Source: Cololabis saira (lineage: Eukaryota; Chordata; Actinopteri; Beloniformes; Belonidae). Taken from it: a DNA stretch of 64,000 nucleotides. Location of the stretch: positions 39,963,848 through 40,027,847 of the forward strand of contig NC_084606.1 of NCBI RefSeq assembly GCF_033807715.1. Direction: 5' to 3'. This document shows positions 22,084 to 33,480 of the stretch, piece after piece (the first letter of the stretch is position 1; every line of letters starts with the position of its first letter). The notes below the pieces were generated by a model. It was given only the letters and a program-made list of their open reading frames with translations, was not told the DNA's origin and ran no database searches. A program made the translations under genes and the position numbers.

Positions 22084-22536
22084 TAAAGGCTGGATTATGG
22101 TTCTGCGCTACACCAACGCAAAGCACACGCCGCTGCAGTGACGCCGTCGTGAAACCTTTGGACTTCTGTGTCACTCCATTTTGCCACGTTGCAATACCCC
22201 CCGCGACCGCTAGGGGGGTGCGATCTTTTCCTGAATGGTTTATCTGACTTTTCCGGTCACAGTGAATCAAAGAGATAAGGACAACTATTGTGAAAAAAAA
22301 ACAAAACTAAATAAATCACACATACACGAGGAAAAGAGCGCTGAAAGTTCACGACTGTTTCACGAACCGGAAATGCGTTGCTACCAAGCGAACCAATCAC
22401 AGCCCTCTCTGTCTGCTAACAATTTGTGGGAGGTGTGTCAGGCACGGTGTGGCGTGCGACGTGGTGCGCGCGACGCGGCGCAACCTGCGGCGTAGGCTCA
22501 GCGTGGATTTGTTGCAGAACCATAATCCAGCCTTTA
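22084..22536. repeat. Palindromic MITE copy P4 (long form, about 450 bp)
   Basis: Ends TAAAGGCTGGATTATGGTTC and its complement GAACCATAATCCAGCCTTTA enclose a non-homologous interior of about 400 bp. It is the longest member here, so it may be nearer to the ancestral element. Confidence 0.8.
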
Positions 22537-22540
22537 GTAG

Positions 22541-23454
22541 TGTAGTGGAAAATCCTGGTCCCCCTACATAAACTAAGTTTCTATAAGTATCACCGTTTCC
22601 AATTGGACTGAAGAAAAATAATGCCAAGAGTCAGATCCGTCTGGTGTTCCGTTCAAATACTGCAGAGGTTTTTATTGCATAAAAACAATCAGTACCAACC
22701 ACAGGAGAATTAACCATTCGAATGGACAACTCTAAAATCTTTCACCGAGTCCTCCTCCTTATATACTATCAAAGGGCCTGGGGGCCACACCCCTCAGTTT
22801 TATGATTACAACCCATAATACTCCATTGTTTCCCTCACGTATATTTTATCGGAGGAACAAGAAACAACCTTTCATTTTTTTAAACTTTAACCACCCTCCC
22901 CTGCACCTTTTTTCAACAACAGGTGTCGTCTCCCAGAATTTTGTGTCTTTCCTTTGTGCACTCAAGGGGAGGATTCCCCGAGTGACACTTATTATTACAA
23001 ATTTTGGTGTAAATTGCTCAAACAAGGGCTATCTCTAGACACCTGTTCTGAGAAATGACGTCCTCTATACCCAGAAAAAGGGGAGATAATTTGCACACTG
23101 AGAGCGGAGCTTCTCTCAGGAGGCCGCGTGTGCTCTCTTCCAATCTGAGCCCAAGACAGGCAGGTTTTTACAGCAGACAACATTCCTTTGCATTGAGCAG
23201 AGTTGCAGAGATTCTTTACGGTCACCAAAGCTTTAAGAAACAACAATGATTATATAAAACTGTTAATCTTTTTCTACTACAAGAGAGGTACAGATGGAGA
23301 GAGACACACACACAGAGAGAGAGAGATACACAGCCAGCTTTCATGTCGCTACACAGCGTCTTTCAAGGCCAAAGTTAGCACAGATCAGCAGAGTTAGAAA
23401 CTTTTCGAAGTTAGACTTTAGCATATAACAAAAGATATGAATCTTTTTACTACA
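22541..23454 (-). mobile_element. Solo LTR (about 914 bp), TSD GTAG
   Basis: Begins TGTAGTGG and ends TTACTACA, inverted 6-bp ends TGTAGT/ACTACA, flanked by GTAG at 22537-22540 and 23455-23458. On the minus strand a TATA box (TATATAAGG, 22765 to 22757) lies about 85 nt before AATAAA (22676 to 22671), the layout of an LTR promoter and poly(A) signal. No internal retroelement genes are adjacent, so it is a solo LTR. The class (gypsy, BEL or ERV) cannot be told. Confidence 0.7.
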
Positions 23455-23503
23455 GTAGCTCTTCATGGGGTCCTTTAAGGCGTGGCGAGGTGCGGTGCGT
23501 TAC

Positions 23504-23648
23504 CTGAGGTTGAGGTAAGTGAGAGCCTGCAGGTTGCCAAGGCTGGAGGACAGCGATCTCATCCCATTGTGGTACAGGCTCAGCGTCTCCAGAGAAATGA
23601 ACTGACAGAGCTCGTCTGGAAGCTCACACAGCCGGTTCTTGGACAGAT
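23504..23648 (-). CDS. lrch4: lrch4 LRR exon (most 5' exon found)
   Basis: Minus-strand exon of 145 nt between TCTGTGTTTCAG| and |GTAACG. Two bases finish an Asp codon, then LSKNRLCELPDELCQFISLE, TLSLYHNGMRSLSSSLGNLQ and ALTYLNLS, ending in phase 2. This matches the family's D-LSKNR...LYHN...LTYLNLS segment that follows the first exon in LRCH genes. The protein's N-terminus and start codon are on an exon not found in this window. LRCH proteins are LRR/CH scaffold proteins; LRCH4 has been linked in mammals to TLR4 signalling at the plasma membrane, while other members bind DOCK exchange factors. Confidence 0.94.
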
Positions 23649-24043
23649 CTGAAACACAGACAATGATGGCGTTAGACTAACGATACTTACATCTTTTTTA
23701 CCCACAGCTTCCTTCAACAATCCTGTAATGGCCTCTGATCCCATTCAGATAGCCTTTTGTCAGGCGTTGTCCCCCAGACCTTGAAGACAGCAGTCTTCAA
23801 TCTGGACAAGTTGCTAATGCAGAATTATAGAGCCATCTCATCAGTAAGGTTATTGAAAAAGCTGTTTCACCTTCTTAACTCTGACCAACCGAGAGACTGC
23901 CCTTGTCAAGGTGTTCAATCCACATAAATACGGACTGTGGACCCACAGAGCTGGTACTACTGGACCTCAGCGTTGACCACAGTATATCTATACTAGAGTG
24001 ACTGGAGAACTGGGTCGGACTTTCTGGCACAGTCTGAGTCTTA

Positions 24044-24739
24044 TGGTGCTTTTCCACCAGTACCTACTCAACCCGACTCGACTTGGTTCTTTCCCACTAG
24101 GTGTCTAATGTGCCGAGTAGATACTTTTCTGTAACTATTCTGCCGAGGTTCTAAGCTGCTGAGTCGGCTGTATCTGACATCATCACACTACAGGCCACCG
24201 ATTGGTCGGGGGGTTGGAGTCAGACGTCTGAGTCAGGAAGAGGAAATCAGAGAAAGAGACTGACGGATTCTTGTTCATTTTATTCAACCATCAACGGCAG
24301 CAAAAGTCTGTTTGGTGATCCAACTCTGAGGTGCAGATGTTCATAAACCTGGTGCTGAGGAGAGAATTAAAAAGGGATCTAGATGGGCGATAAGGAACGA
24401 CCAGATCTACCAGGAGATCTGTCTCTTCATAGCTGCTCACGGCTCCAGCTGACTTTTCAGCAGCACCGAGACAAACTAACAAAAAAAGAGTCGCCGCTTG
24501 AAGTTTCTCTCTCATTTTTAACTTTATCAAACACAAGCCACAGACCCAGCAGCACATCTATCATCTCCTCCAGGTTCTACATCTTTAGTGTTGTTGTCTT
24601 CTCCGTTTAGATCACACAATCAAATATGTCACAGCAGCTTCACTCCAACCTCCTACTTCTGCTCCAGGTGCTGAATTATTGTGGAAAAAAACCAGGCTGA
24701 GTTGAGATGAGTAGAGTAGGTGCCAGTGGAAAAGCGCTA
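24044..24739. mobile_element. Harbinger-like MITE, TSD TTA
   Basis: Ends TGGTGCTTTTCCACCAGTAC and GTGGAAAAGCGCTA with TTA at 24041-24043 and 24740-24742. Same family as 14131-14833. Confidence 0.85.
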
Positions 24740-25088
24740 TTACTTAATTGACAGGTACTACTTTGTGTCAATAGGTAACAACTAATCAACAAAAATTACA
24801 GGTGGGGTTCCCCAAGGTTCCATCCTAGGACCCCCCTCCCCCCTCATTATTATGGTTCAAATAACAAGATAAGTTACCATAACTATGCAGATGACACAAA
24901 ACTTTACATTACAATGTGACCAGGTGACAATGAGCCCATACGAGTGTTGAGTAGATGCATGGAACAAATCAGTGAGGGGATGTGACATAATGTTCTTCAA
25001 GCAAAACTAGAGTTGTTTTTGGACCAAAAGAAGAGCGTTTAAGAGTAAACATACAGCTTTAAGTGTTACAGCTACCAGTGTTACAGCT

Positions 25089-25127
25089 AACGTCCAGGTC
25101 TGAGTCACGGACTCAGACCTGGACGTT
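25089..25127. repeat. Perfect 18-bp hairpin inside the LINE relic
   Basis: AACGTCCAGGTCTGAGTC and its exact complement around a 3-nt loop ACG. Confidence 0.9.
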
Positions 25128-25296
25128 CAGAGACATTAAGACAATTACAAAGTCGGCCTTCTACCACCTGAAGAACATCTCCAGGTTCAGAGGACCAATG
25201 TCTCAGCAGGATCCAAAAAACACTCGTCCACAGACGACAAATAAAATATCTGAAAAATAATCCAATAAAATGTAATATAAAATATAAACAAATAAA

Positions 25297-25332
<36 letters not shown>

Positions 25333-25807
25333 AGACACATTCACCCTTCCACACACACACTAACACACGGACCCCACAAGAACCTTCATAAGCATACAAT
25401 CTTGTTTTGTTATTGAACATTAGCTCTTGTTTTTGTTAAGAGTGGTTATTGCTGTTGGATACAAGCTGTGTTTTACACTGGCTCTCTGTTCCTGAGAGAA
25501 TAGACTTTAAAATATTTCTGTTTATAAAATCACTTAATGTTTTAGGACCAAAATACATCAGACTTATTGTTGCCATAGCAACTATCCAGACCTCTCAGGT
25601 CTTTTGGTTCAGGTCTGCTCTGTGTCCCCAGAACCAAACATGGAGAAGCATCATTCAGCTTCTATGCTCCACGGATCTGGAACAAACTTCCAGAAACCCT
25701 CAGTTACTCTAAATCAACATTAAAACTGCCTTTGATGAATTGTTTCCTATTCTGAATTTAATTTTAAACAATGTTAATGTTAGTACTAAACTGTAACCAT
25801 AGTTTAA

Positions 25808-27132
25808 GGGCCAATCCCAATACACCCCCTACTTTCTACCACTACCCCTAAAAAAGAAGCCACAGATTTTAGGGCCCTTGTAATCTTCCCAGGGCCCTGT
25901 CCCAATACTCCCACTACTCCTACTTTTCAGCACCACTCCTAAATTTAGCTTGCTACGTCCCTGCGTGGTTTACATTCGGGTACGTAAGCGACTGCGTAGT
26001 TACGTTTGCACAAACGTCACACCATATCAGGAAGCTGAGAGCTAAAAGCTGTTTTAATTTCCGCTGCTGCGCTGTTAATATGCCACTTTTTAAGTTTTAA
26101 TATTTTTCAGGCGTAAAAGTAACCGTTAAGATCCCCAACCTGGGCTCAGTTTATCCAAATAACGCCTGTTAAGAAATTTGATCCGATGTTTACGGAGAAG
26201 AGCCGCCGGGTCGGAGCAGCAGCAGCTCACGGCCAGGTCAACCTGCACCGTCGTCCCGGGGAGAAACCTGCAGCTCTGTGGAGAATTACCGCTGGCTGAA
26301 ATAAATCATTTAGGAAGATAAATGTTTAATAGATGAAATCTAACAGTTGTAGCTACGCCTGTTAAGAAATTTGCTCCGAAAATTTCGGGATCAAAACTAC
26401 CTGCCGGCTCCGGAGCTGATTTATGGTTCTGCGTTAAATCGACGCAGAGCCTACGCCGTAGGGTACGGCGTAGGGTACGGCTTAAGGTACGGCTTAGGGT
26501 ACGGCGTAGGGTACGGCGTAGGGTACGGCGTAGGGTACGGCTTAAGGTACGGCTTAGGGTACGGCGTAGGGTACGGCGTAGGGTACGGCGTAGGGTACAG
26601 CGTAGGGTACGGCGTACGGCGCGCGTCGCCGTGTAACACCAACGCGTAACCTACGCCGTAGGCTCTGCGTTGGTGTAACGCGGACCCATAAACCAGCCTT
26701 TATTCTGGCGAGGTTTGAAAAAGACTTCGCAACAACGGGCAAACAAGTGATTATGTACATTCACTGAGTGAATATTATGAAAGTAAAATATATATTTCTC
26801 GCTAGAAATGTAATCAAAACGCATTTTTATGCAGAAACTAATTCAAAATATTTCTTTTATTCACTAAAAAATAAGATAATGTTTTTTTTTTTTGATTCAG
26901 TCCGTAAAAATGACGACGAAAAGCATTCTGGGAAATTTTTCTGGCCCTCGGTCAGCTAGGGTGCATCTGAAAACACTCGCTCTGAAGGGCCAGATTCATA
27001 GCCACTACCTCTCGTTTAAGCCACTACCACTAGGTGAAAAGAGGAATTGGGACACCACTACCCTCACGGGAACGCGCAAAATTTAGGGGTAGGGATGAAA
27101 AGTAGTGGTAGTGGGTGTATTGGGACAGGGCC
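25808..27132. mobile_element. Harbinger-like non-autonomous element, TSD TAA
   Basis: Ends GGGCCAATCCCAATACACCC and GGGTGTATTGGGACAGGGCC (18 of 20 complementary), with TAA at 25805-25807 and 27133-27135. The interior is non-coding and hosts palindromic MITE P5 with its tandem array. It splits the LINE 3' UTR. Confidence 0.85.
26408..26698. repeat. Palindromic MITE copy P5 with internal tandem amplification
   Basis: Arms GATTTATGGTTCTGCGTT and GTAACGCGGACCCATAAACC. Between them GGCGTAGGGTAC is repeated about 13 times (26454-26621) with variants GGCTTAAGGTAC and GGCTTAGGGTAC. Confidence 0.9.
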
Positions 27133-27258
27133 TAAGTCTTATTCTTCTTTATTCTGCTGCTGTAACTTTTTTTCCCCATATTCACTCTTCACATATTTAT
27201 TGTGTAAAGCAACTTGAATTGCACTGTTGCTGAAATGTGCTGTACAGATGAACTTGCC
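27133..27258 (+). mobile_element. LINE 3' UTR, separated end of the L2/Rex1-like relic
   Basis: GTAAAGCAACTTGAATTGCA, then TGAAATGTGCTGTACAGATG, AACTTGCCTTGCC. This form of 3' end commonly follows the LHWL...RIDFK class of LINE in fish. Confidence 0.6.
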
Positions 27259-28780
27259 TTGCCTGACTCCCCAAACCAGCAGGCTAAACATACGAGAGGA
27301 AACATCAACTCCAAGCCCACGGTGCAGAAACAAGCATCTTGGCAGGGTCCTCTTTTATCCACTTAACCAAACTGGGTGAGCATTTACAAAAATAGATGCT
27401 ACTGGCAGCTTCCAGAGTACCTGTATGTAGGCCATTCTCCTCCACTTCAGTTTCAGGGTGGACCATCCAGCAGGGCCTGCCAATCTTCTGTAGGTGGACT
27501 CAAATGTTGCACACACTCATTATTCCTCTACTCTGTGTGGAAATCCCTGGCTGTTGCTTCACTTTTACTGAATCTTTCATCTCCTCATATAGACATACCA
27601 ACCCGACCAAAGAACAACTTACACTTTAACTTCTCTGATGTTTCAGGGCAGGAACCCTATGAACCATGAGCTGCCACAAGAGACACCATTTATTGCCTTT
27701 TATCCATAACGGTTTTAAGATCGTATACGTCACCCGTTACCACCAGATCCACTGTTTGGGAACACATATGTCCCTTGCAGCCTAAATATTTCTATCACGT
27801 GGTCTCACGTGGTTTCACTTAAGACACTTCACAAAACGTGTTCAAGGCAACAGATTTATTTATTTCAATACCTTAACCCCCTTGTTGTATTTGAGATCTT
27901 ATCTTATCCAGGAGAGGATACTGTAACCAAGAATTTCCCATAATAATTTGAGCCATTTGACTGTAAAAACCCCGTTGACGACTCATTACTTTCTGTGTAA
28001 TGTGGGATAAAGGAAAGTGAGCGTGGCTGGAGGTTTAACCCCCTGCCGTTCACACTGGGAGCAGGATGAGACGGAGGTGTGGCGGTAGCAGACGGCCCAA
28101 TGGCTGCTCATTGATGGCCGTGGGGAGCAGCAGGGACGGACCAGGCAGTTCCTTCCTTTGTTCCTCCTCGTTGGGGGCTTCATTCCATTAGACATTACCT
28201 CTTCATTCCTTTATATCTCCTTTGTTTGAATGTGGCCACACTAACAGGATAACACTCATCTGAATATGTGTTCAATAAAGCCGTAAGCGTTACTACTTCA
28301 CATTCTGTGTTAATGCAAGCGTGCAGGATAGTTCCTCGTGTCCTTCATGAACATGGCCAGGAGACACAGAAGTCTGTCCCTGCTTGTGCGTATTCTTGTC
28401 TCTCTGCAGCCCCATTTCTCCCCATCCTGACTATCCCGCGGCTGGAGGGGAGTAGGAACAATGGGTGGGGGTGGGGGGCCGGTGCGTAAGTGTGTGCTCC
28501 AGTAAAAGGAAATAATCTCCTCCATCTGGAGCCAAACACGAGTGTACTCCAGGTTAGAAACCTTTCCACGACCCTGAATAGGAGGAAAGCAGACTATAGT
28601 GGATGGGTGGATGATTTTGAACTCATTCCTTCTGCAGAAATAACAACTTGTTGTGTGCAGCATGTTCACCTGCACATGCACCATGCAGGTGTTGGTCCTG
28701 CAGAGCTTCAGCTCCTTTTAGCCCGGCTGGGCCAGATGCCGCTTTCATCAGGGCAGGATTACTGGGACCCAACCAAACCA
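27259..28780. other. Intergenic or lrch4 intron 1, nothing recognised
   Basis: No repeat family, exon or open frame with a recognisable product. Short frames here are at chance level. Confidence 0.4.
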
Positions 28781-28791
28781 AGTAGGGCTGT

Positions 28792-28912
28792 CAGTTTAGC
28801 GCGTTAATTAGATTAATTAATTACCCTGCTAATTAACGCGTTATGAAAATTAACGCAATTAATTATGAGTGGCAAAATGCGCAAGCATTTGAAATTTGGC
28901 CCATTGAGTGAC
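28792..28912 (+). mobile_element. hAT-like terminus (TAGGGCTGTCA), one end only
   Basis: TAGGGCTGTCAGTTTAGCGC followed by GTTAATTAGATTAATTAATT and AACGCGTTATGAAAATTAAC. A partner terminus was not found. Confidence 0.5.
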
Positions 28913-28914
28913 CC

Positions 28915-29250
28915 TAACCCTGGACTCACACTGAAAGCATCACAGGCGTCCGGCTGACATTCATTTTCTATGAGAGCACTGCGAGACGCATCAGAGGCAT
29001 CAGGAGTGACGCGTTGGAGGCGTCCAGAGCATCAATTTGAAGTTGAAAAATCTCAACTTTATGCAAATGAGCAGCGGTGACGCCGAGGTAGCGTCCAATC
29101 ACAGACCAGGATTCCTAAAGCGAGAAGCCTCAATGCAGATTGTACTTTCATGTTCACACAAACGTACACTCATTCACATGCACACATGAGCAGAGCTGTG
29201 CACTAACAAACTTATTTTATCAGGATTTAATATATTTCATCCAGCAAACC
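28915..29250 (+). mobile_element. Partial second copy of the ACACTGAAAGC element
   Basis: ACTCACACTGAAAGCATCAC and internal TATGCAAATGAGCAGCGGTG, CTGTGCACTAACAAACTTAT match 11034-11400. The right end is missing. Confidence 0.65.
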
Positions 29251-29794
29251 TGGTATAATGATAAAAAACTAATAAAAAGACTTTAATCAAAAAAAAAGTT
29301 GAAAAAATGTCTGGAGCCAGCTACTAATCTGGATGTCAGCTCGGCCGGCGACCATGGTAGTGAGCTCCCTTCAGTCACTGCTGGATCTCACGGCGTTAAT
29401 GGGCCACGGATCCGTGTCCGAGGTCACAGGTCATCGTTCAAGTCGTCTGACAACGCTCACCGATGAAACTTTTTATTCAGGTTTCCATTTGAACTGCAGA
29501 CAGTTCTAACGAACAAAATGTACTCAGGCTGCCAGAGCTTCGTGGGCGTTTTCAAAAATATGACACGTTCAAGAAGGAGCGCACTCAAAATCTCTGCTGA
29601 GGTCCAAAAATAGAGGACTCGCTCTGCTCTCTCTTTCCCAAGAGCCATTTCTGCAGAAACCTCCTCGTAGCTGTCATAATAAACGCAGAGCGACTCACTA
29701 CTGGGAACATGGGAGGAGTATGTGCTGTGGAACGAGAGCGGAGAAGCAGACAGATGTGCAGCTGTGTCTCACACAGCAGGACCCTGGTATGATA

Positions 29795-31463
29795 GAAGAG
29801 ATGCACCCATCAGGATTTGGAGGGCTGATCACCAAAATCAGTATCTGCCGATCACCAATCACAGCTTGAAATCCATAAATTCTTCAATATTGTTGTCTTA
29901 TTTACAACACTGACATTTTATTATTAGGTATAACAATTAGGAGATGAGAAAGTATCATGAATTGACCACTGTTTTATTGCAGGCTGAGGCAATGAGCAAT
30001 ATTTCACCCTCTAGAGACTCTTAGAGACGACTTAGACTCATGTAGCTTATTAACTTAAAGGGGACCTATTATGAAAAACAGGTTTTTTTCTTGCTTTAAC
30101 ATATATAAAGTGGTCTCCCCTCAGCCTGCCAACTCAGAGAAGGAGGAAAGCAACTAAATTCTGCAGTGTCTGTACAGCCGCCCGGATGAGCCGTCCAGTG
30201 TGATGTGGATCTACGAGCCAATAAGATTCTGCTCCCCAAAGTTACGTAACAACGGGAGTGATTTACATAGTTTGGCCTCCGATGCGTGAAACCACGCCCA
30301 CAACTAACTCCACCGGCCGGAGCTTCCGCCATTTTTTCGTAGCGGTGTGTCGCGTCATTCAGGCAGCCAATCAGCACAGAGCCTCATTATCATAGCCCTG
30401 CCCACTCAGAATCCTGCATAGATAATGAGGTTAGAGACCGGGATGATAAAGACATGGTTTAGAGGCTGAATTTCTAATTAATTTAGCAAAAACAATCAAA
30501 AGCTTGTTTTTAAGACATTAAAGGCCAGTTTAAAATAGGTATTAGATGCCATAATAGGTCCCCTTTAAGCTTTCCTGTGGTAATAAATTTGTACAACACA
30601 ACATGCAAAACACTAACAGACAACAGTAGACATGTCACTCTCTTAGAGTTGATACAAGTTGTGAACTATAAACCTTAGTTTTCCTCAGGAAAAGGAATAA
30701 ATCTTAAAATAAAAAATTAATTATGAATTATTAAGGTTTGCTAAAGCTTTAGTGATGGCATCCGCCACGTGTGAGGAAACTCTTGTGAGTGAAGCAAAAC
30801 TCTTCACACTAGAACTCCAAATGTCCCTCGTGAAGCGACTGACACGACTGTGGTCCTGCGTGAGGGTTAGGGGTTGGATGTGACTGTATATAGTCTGGTA
30901 TAACTCTGGCGGGATTTCTTCAGTTAAATATTTACAACTCAGCAGCGCATACCGCGGATCCAAGCTGCTAATGACGCGGCTAAACTGGATGTCTGCTACA
31001 ACAGAAAACGGCTGATGATCAAGGCTTATGAATCCATTAACTTAGGATGTAGTTCTTTATTTTTCTTGCTGTTGTTGCTGTCGTTTATAGGTCTCTGTTA
31101 CAGGTGTTAGCTGCGTTGCTGCACACTCCTGTTCTTTATATACTCCTTGACTTGAGAAACTTTAAAATGCCTTATCAGCTTTGTTGTGTTGAAATTATTT
31201 TGTAACATTCCTCCTCTGGGTATTTCCTTTGCACACAGCTTGCAAACTGCAAATGTGTTTTCCTATTCGACATTGTAAAGCTCCCATACCGGCGAGGCCG
31301 ACGCCCCCTCAGCAGACCTCGATCTGAGATGTGGGAACAGACGCGCTGGCGGCGGTTTGGTGTTGTAAACGTCATCAGATCGTCTGCTTTGAACTCCCAT
31401 CAAAACCGATAGGGGCATTATCGGTGGATCCCGATCAGTTGCCGATGGATCGGTGCATCTCTA
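29795..31463 (-). mobile_element. hAT element relic with transposase fragment, TSD GTATGATA
   Basis: Ends GAAGAGATGCACCCATC and GATCGGTGCATCTCTA, flanked by GTATGATA at 29787-29794 and 31464-31471. On the minus strand 30963-30721 encodes DPRYALLSCKYLTEEIPPEL, a short spacer and SRVSRFTRDIWSSSV, resembling the N-terminal half of ZBED-type hAT transposases (RYxLPSRxYLTE... FTTDIWSS). The rest of the catalytic domain is gone. A TTAA element is nested at 30059-30564. Confidence 0.85.
30059..30564. mobile_element. TTAA-flanked MITE (AGGGGACCTATTATG family)
   Basis: AGGGGACCTATTATG to CATAATAGGTCCCCT with TTAA at 30055-30058 and 30565-30568, as for piggyBac- or Kolobok-type targets. Non-coding. 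Confidence 0.85.
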
Positions 31464-31471
31464 GTATGATA

Positions 31472-32240
31472 CAGCCGTGCTCCACGATCAGGGGCCACAC
31501 CTGTCAGCTCAGCACACACCGTGAGTGGGATGGCCGACACACCGCAACGCCAGGAACTGAATCTTTCCTGTCAACAAGCTGACTCACGACGGCAGCCCTC
31601 AATTAAGCTTTGTAATCTGCTTTGTTTGTCCGAAAGGGGTGCGGCAGGTCGCAGCTCAGTCAACGTCACATTTATTGATACAAACACTCCTTCCATCCTT
31701 TTTTTAAATGCTCTGACCCCTGATCAGCATCAACTGTGCTGCTCATCTTCATATGAACTGATGCATTATGTCGTTTTCAGGAAACCTGCATTCACGCATA
31801 CGCCAACTACTTGGAGGTTATTAACCATTCAGCTGCTTCTGCTTCTTCTATCTGCAAGGCCTCGGGTTGCTTAGTAACCGGCACAGCCTGTGGGCTCCAC
31901 TGGGGAGACACTGAGGCTGAAAGGAAGGTCTTGTCCGCCATCTTTTGTTGGTCCTTGTACAGGTTTACCCTTCTTATCCCAAATCTTCGTCTTCAGTTTC
32001 AGCGTAGTAATGGAGTGTTTGAGCGTGAAAGGTCCCGACCCGTCCGTTAGCCCTTTGGATCGGATGTAAAACTTCTCAGAGAACCAGGACAAAGTCTACT
32101 GGCTTTAATTCAAGCTTTGGAAGATCCTGGAACCTTGATGACTGAACCTACACAAGGAACCAGAGGAAATTTGTTTGGCTTAAGGCTTTTCTCCCACTAA
32201 GGGAGTTTTTACCTGCCATTGTTTATATAATAATTGCTCG
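31472..32240. other. Intergenic or intron 1, nothing recognised
   Basis: No supported feature; the short overlapping frames at 31331-32092 show no family resemblance. Confidence 0.4.
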
Positions 32241-32242
32241 GG

Positions 32243-32365
32243 GGTTTATGTTTATGTTTATGTTTATGTTCATGTTCATGTTCTGGATCTCTGGAAAGCG
32301 TCTAGAGACAACATCTGTTGTATTAGACGCTATATAAATAAAATTGAATTGAATTGAATTGAAAT
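32243..32365 (+). mobile_element. LINE 3' tail with (TTGAA)n
   Basis: TTTATG/TTCATG repeats, then CTGGAAAGCGTCTAGAGACA, GACGCTATATAAATAAAATT and (GAATT)n. Confidence 0.6.
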
Positions 32366-33019
32366 GCCTGCAGAGCTCCGCTCGGCCTGTTGGCCCAGAG
32401 AGCCAGTCCAGGTAAACGGACTAAAGGACCGTCTCCACTGAGTGGTGCGGTCCGTGCCGGTGCAGCTCGGGAGGCAGGGCTGTACGCTTACTTTTTTGAA
32501 TGGTAGCACTGGTGCTAGCAAGTTAAAAATTTTAGTAGCACAAATAAAAATTTACTAGCACACCCGGGTGGACAGTTAGTTAACCTGTTTATTGTGAAAT
32601 CCAGGTTATATTCATCAGAACTTCATTTACATGTTGAACAGCAAATAAACAGGTTGCTTTGCCAAAAAATGCTACCTAAAGGTTTTCTACCTTTGTAGAG
32701 CTACAATTTTACTGTGTTTTACTCCCTAAACCACTTCCTTGTCGCTTGCCAGGCCGTCATTGTAAATAAGAATGTTCTTAATGACCTGCCTGGTTAAATA
32801 AAGGCGAATGACTAAATGAATATCAAATAAAGCCTTAGAATTGTTGTTTTTTTCTCTTTATCGTATAATGTTCACAAAGTGTAATGCATTCATGTATTTT
32901 GAAGGATCAAATACTCAACATCCCATAATATCCATTTTACATAGTGCAAGAAATGATGCAAACTTTGAAAGTCGACTGTGCGCATGCGCAGAACCAGAAA
33001 GTAGCAGAAGGTAGCAGAA

Positions 33020-33480
33020 ATTGGCAGAAAACCGACCGTTCAAAGTGAAGCTTGATTTATGGTCTGCGTTAAATCGATGCAGAGCCTACGCCGTAGGGTA
33101 CGCGGCGAAGCGCACCGTACGTGCGTGTCCCCGCATACCCTACGGCGTAGGCTCTGCGTTGGTGTAACGCGGAACCATAAATCAGCTTTAAGACTGCAGC
33201 GGCGTGGGAGAGATGGATGACTGAGGGAGAACACAGTTTCTCCAAGAGTGGAAAGCAGCGCCGGGCAAGTTATGCCACAGTTTGCAGATGGATGGTTGAT
33301 GCGTGGGCTAACGTGTCTGCTGGGACTATTTTGCGAGCTTTCGCAAAAGCCGGCAAGTCCGAGACGCCGCACGGCACGGAAAGTGACTCTGACAGCGAGG
33401 AAATTCGGACTGGCACAGCCGATTTAGCGGAGCTCTTTAATGCAGAAACAAAGGAAGAGGACTTCAATGGGTTTGATTAA
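33020..33480 (+). pseudogene. pogo/Tigger-type transposase C-terminus, copy 2, with nested MITE
   Basis: Reads NRPFKV, is broken by palindromic MITE P6, and continues WMTEGEHSFSKSGKQRRASY, ATVCRWMVDAWANVSAG and a C-terminus with DSDSEEIRTGTADLAELFNA, ending at TAA 33478-33480. It has fewer stops than copy 1 but the same MITE at the same place and the same shared tail (33481-33770). No catalytic residues remain. Confidence 0.75.
33051..33190. repeat. Palindromic MITE copy P6
   Basis: CTTGATTTATGGTCTGCGTT to GTAACGCGGAACCATAAATC with GTAGGGTACGCGG core. Confidence 0.9.

Larger units (their letters stand above)
23750..25806 (+). mobile_element. L2/Rex1-like LINE reverse transcriptase relic, interrupted
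   Basis: The frame is broken but RT blocks are clear: NYRAIS near 23822, ELVLLDLS and VDHSILLEWLENWVGLSGTV near 23950-24033, then after a MITE GVPQGSILGP (about 24794) and the YADD active site in NYADDTKLYI (about 24878), and the C-terminal LHWLSVPERIDFKIFLF block (about 25470). The 3' UTR resumes after a second inserted element, at 27133-27258. (AT)n at 25300-25330 interrupts it too. Confidence 0.8.

Noticed and set aside
24291..24557. Similar frames at 14.3, 24.3, 34.5 and 40.4 kb (SSYEETELLVDLVVPYRPSR) as a small gene family
   Set aside because: All four lie at the same place in copies of one Harbinger-like MITE. They may be a trace of an ancestral transposon protein but are not host genes.
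26371..26649. Gly-Tyr-Val repeat protein
   Set aside because: Translation of the 12-bp tandem array inside palindromic MITE P5.
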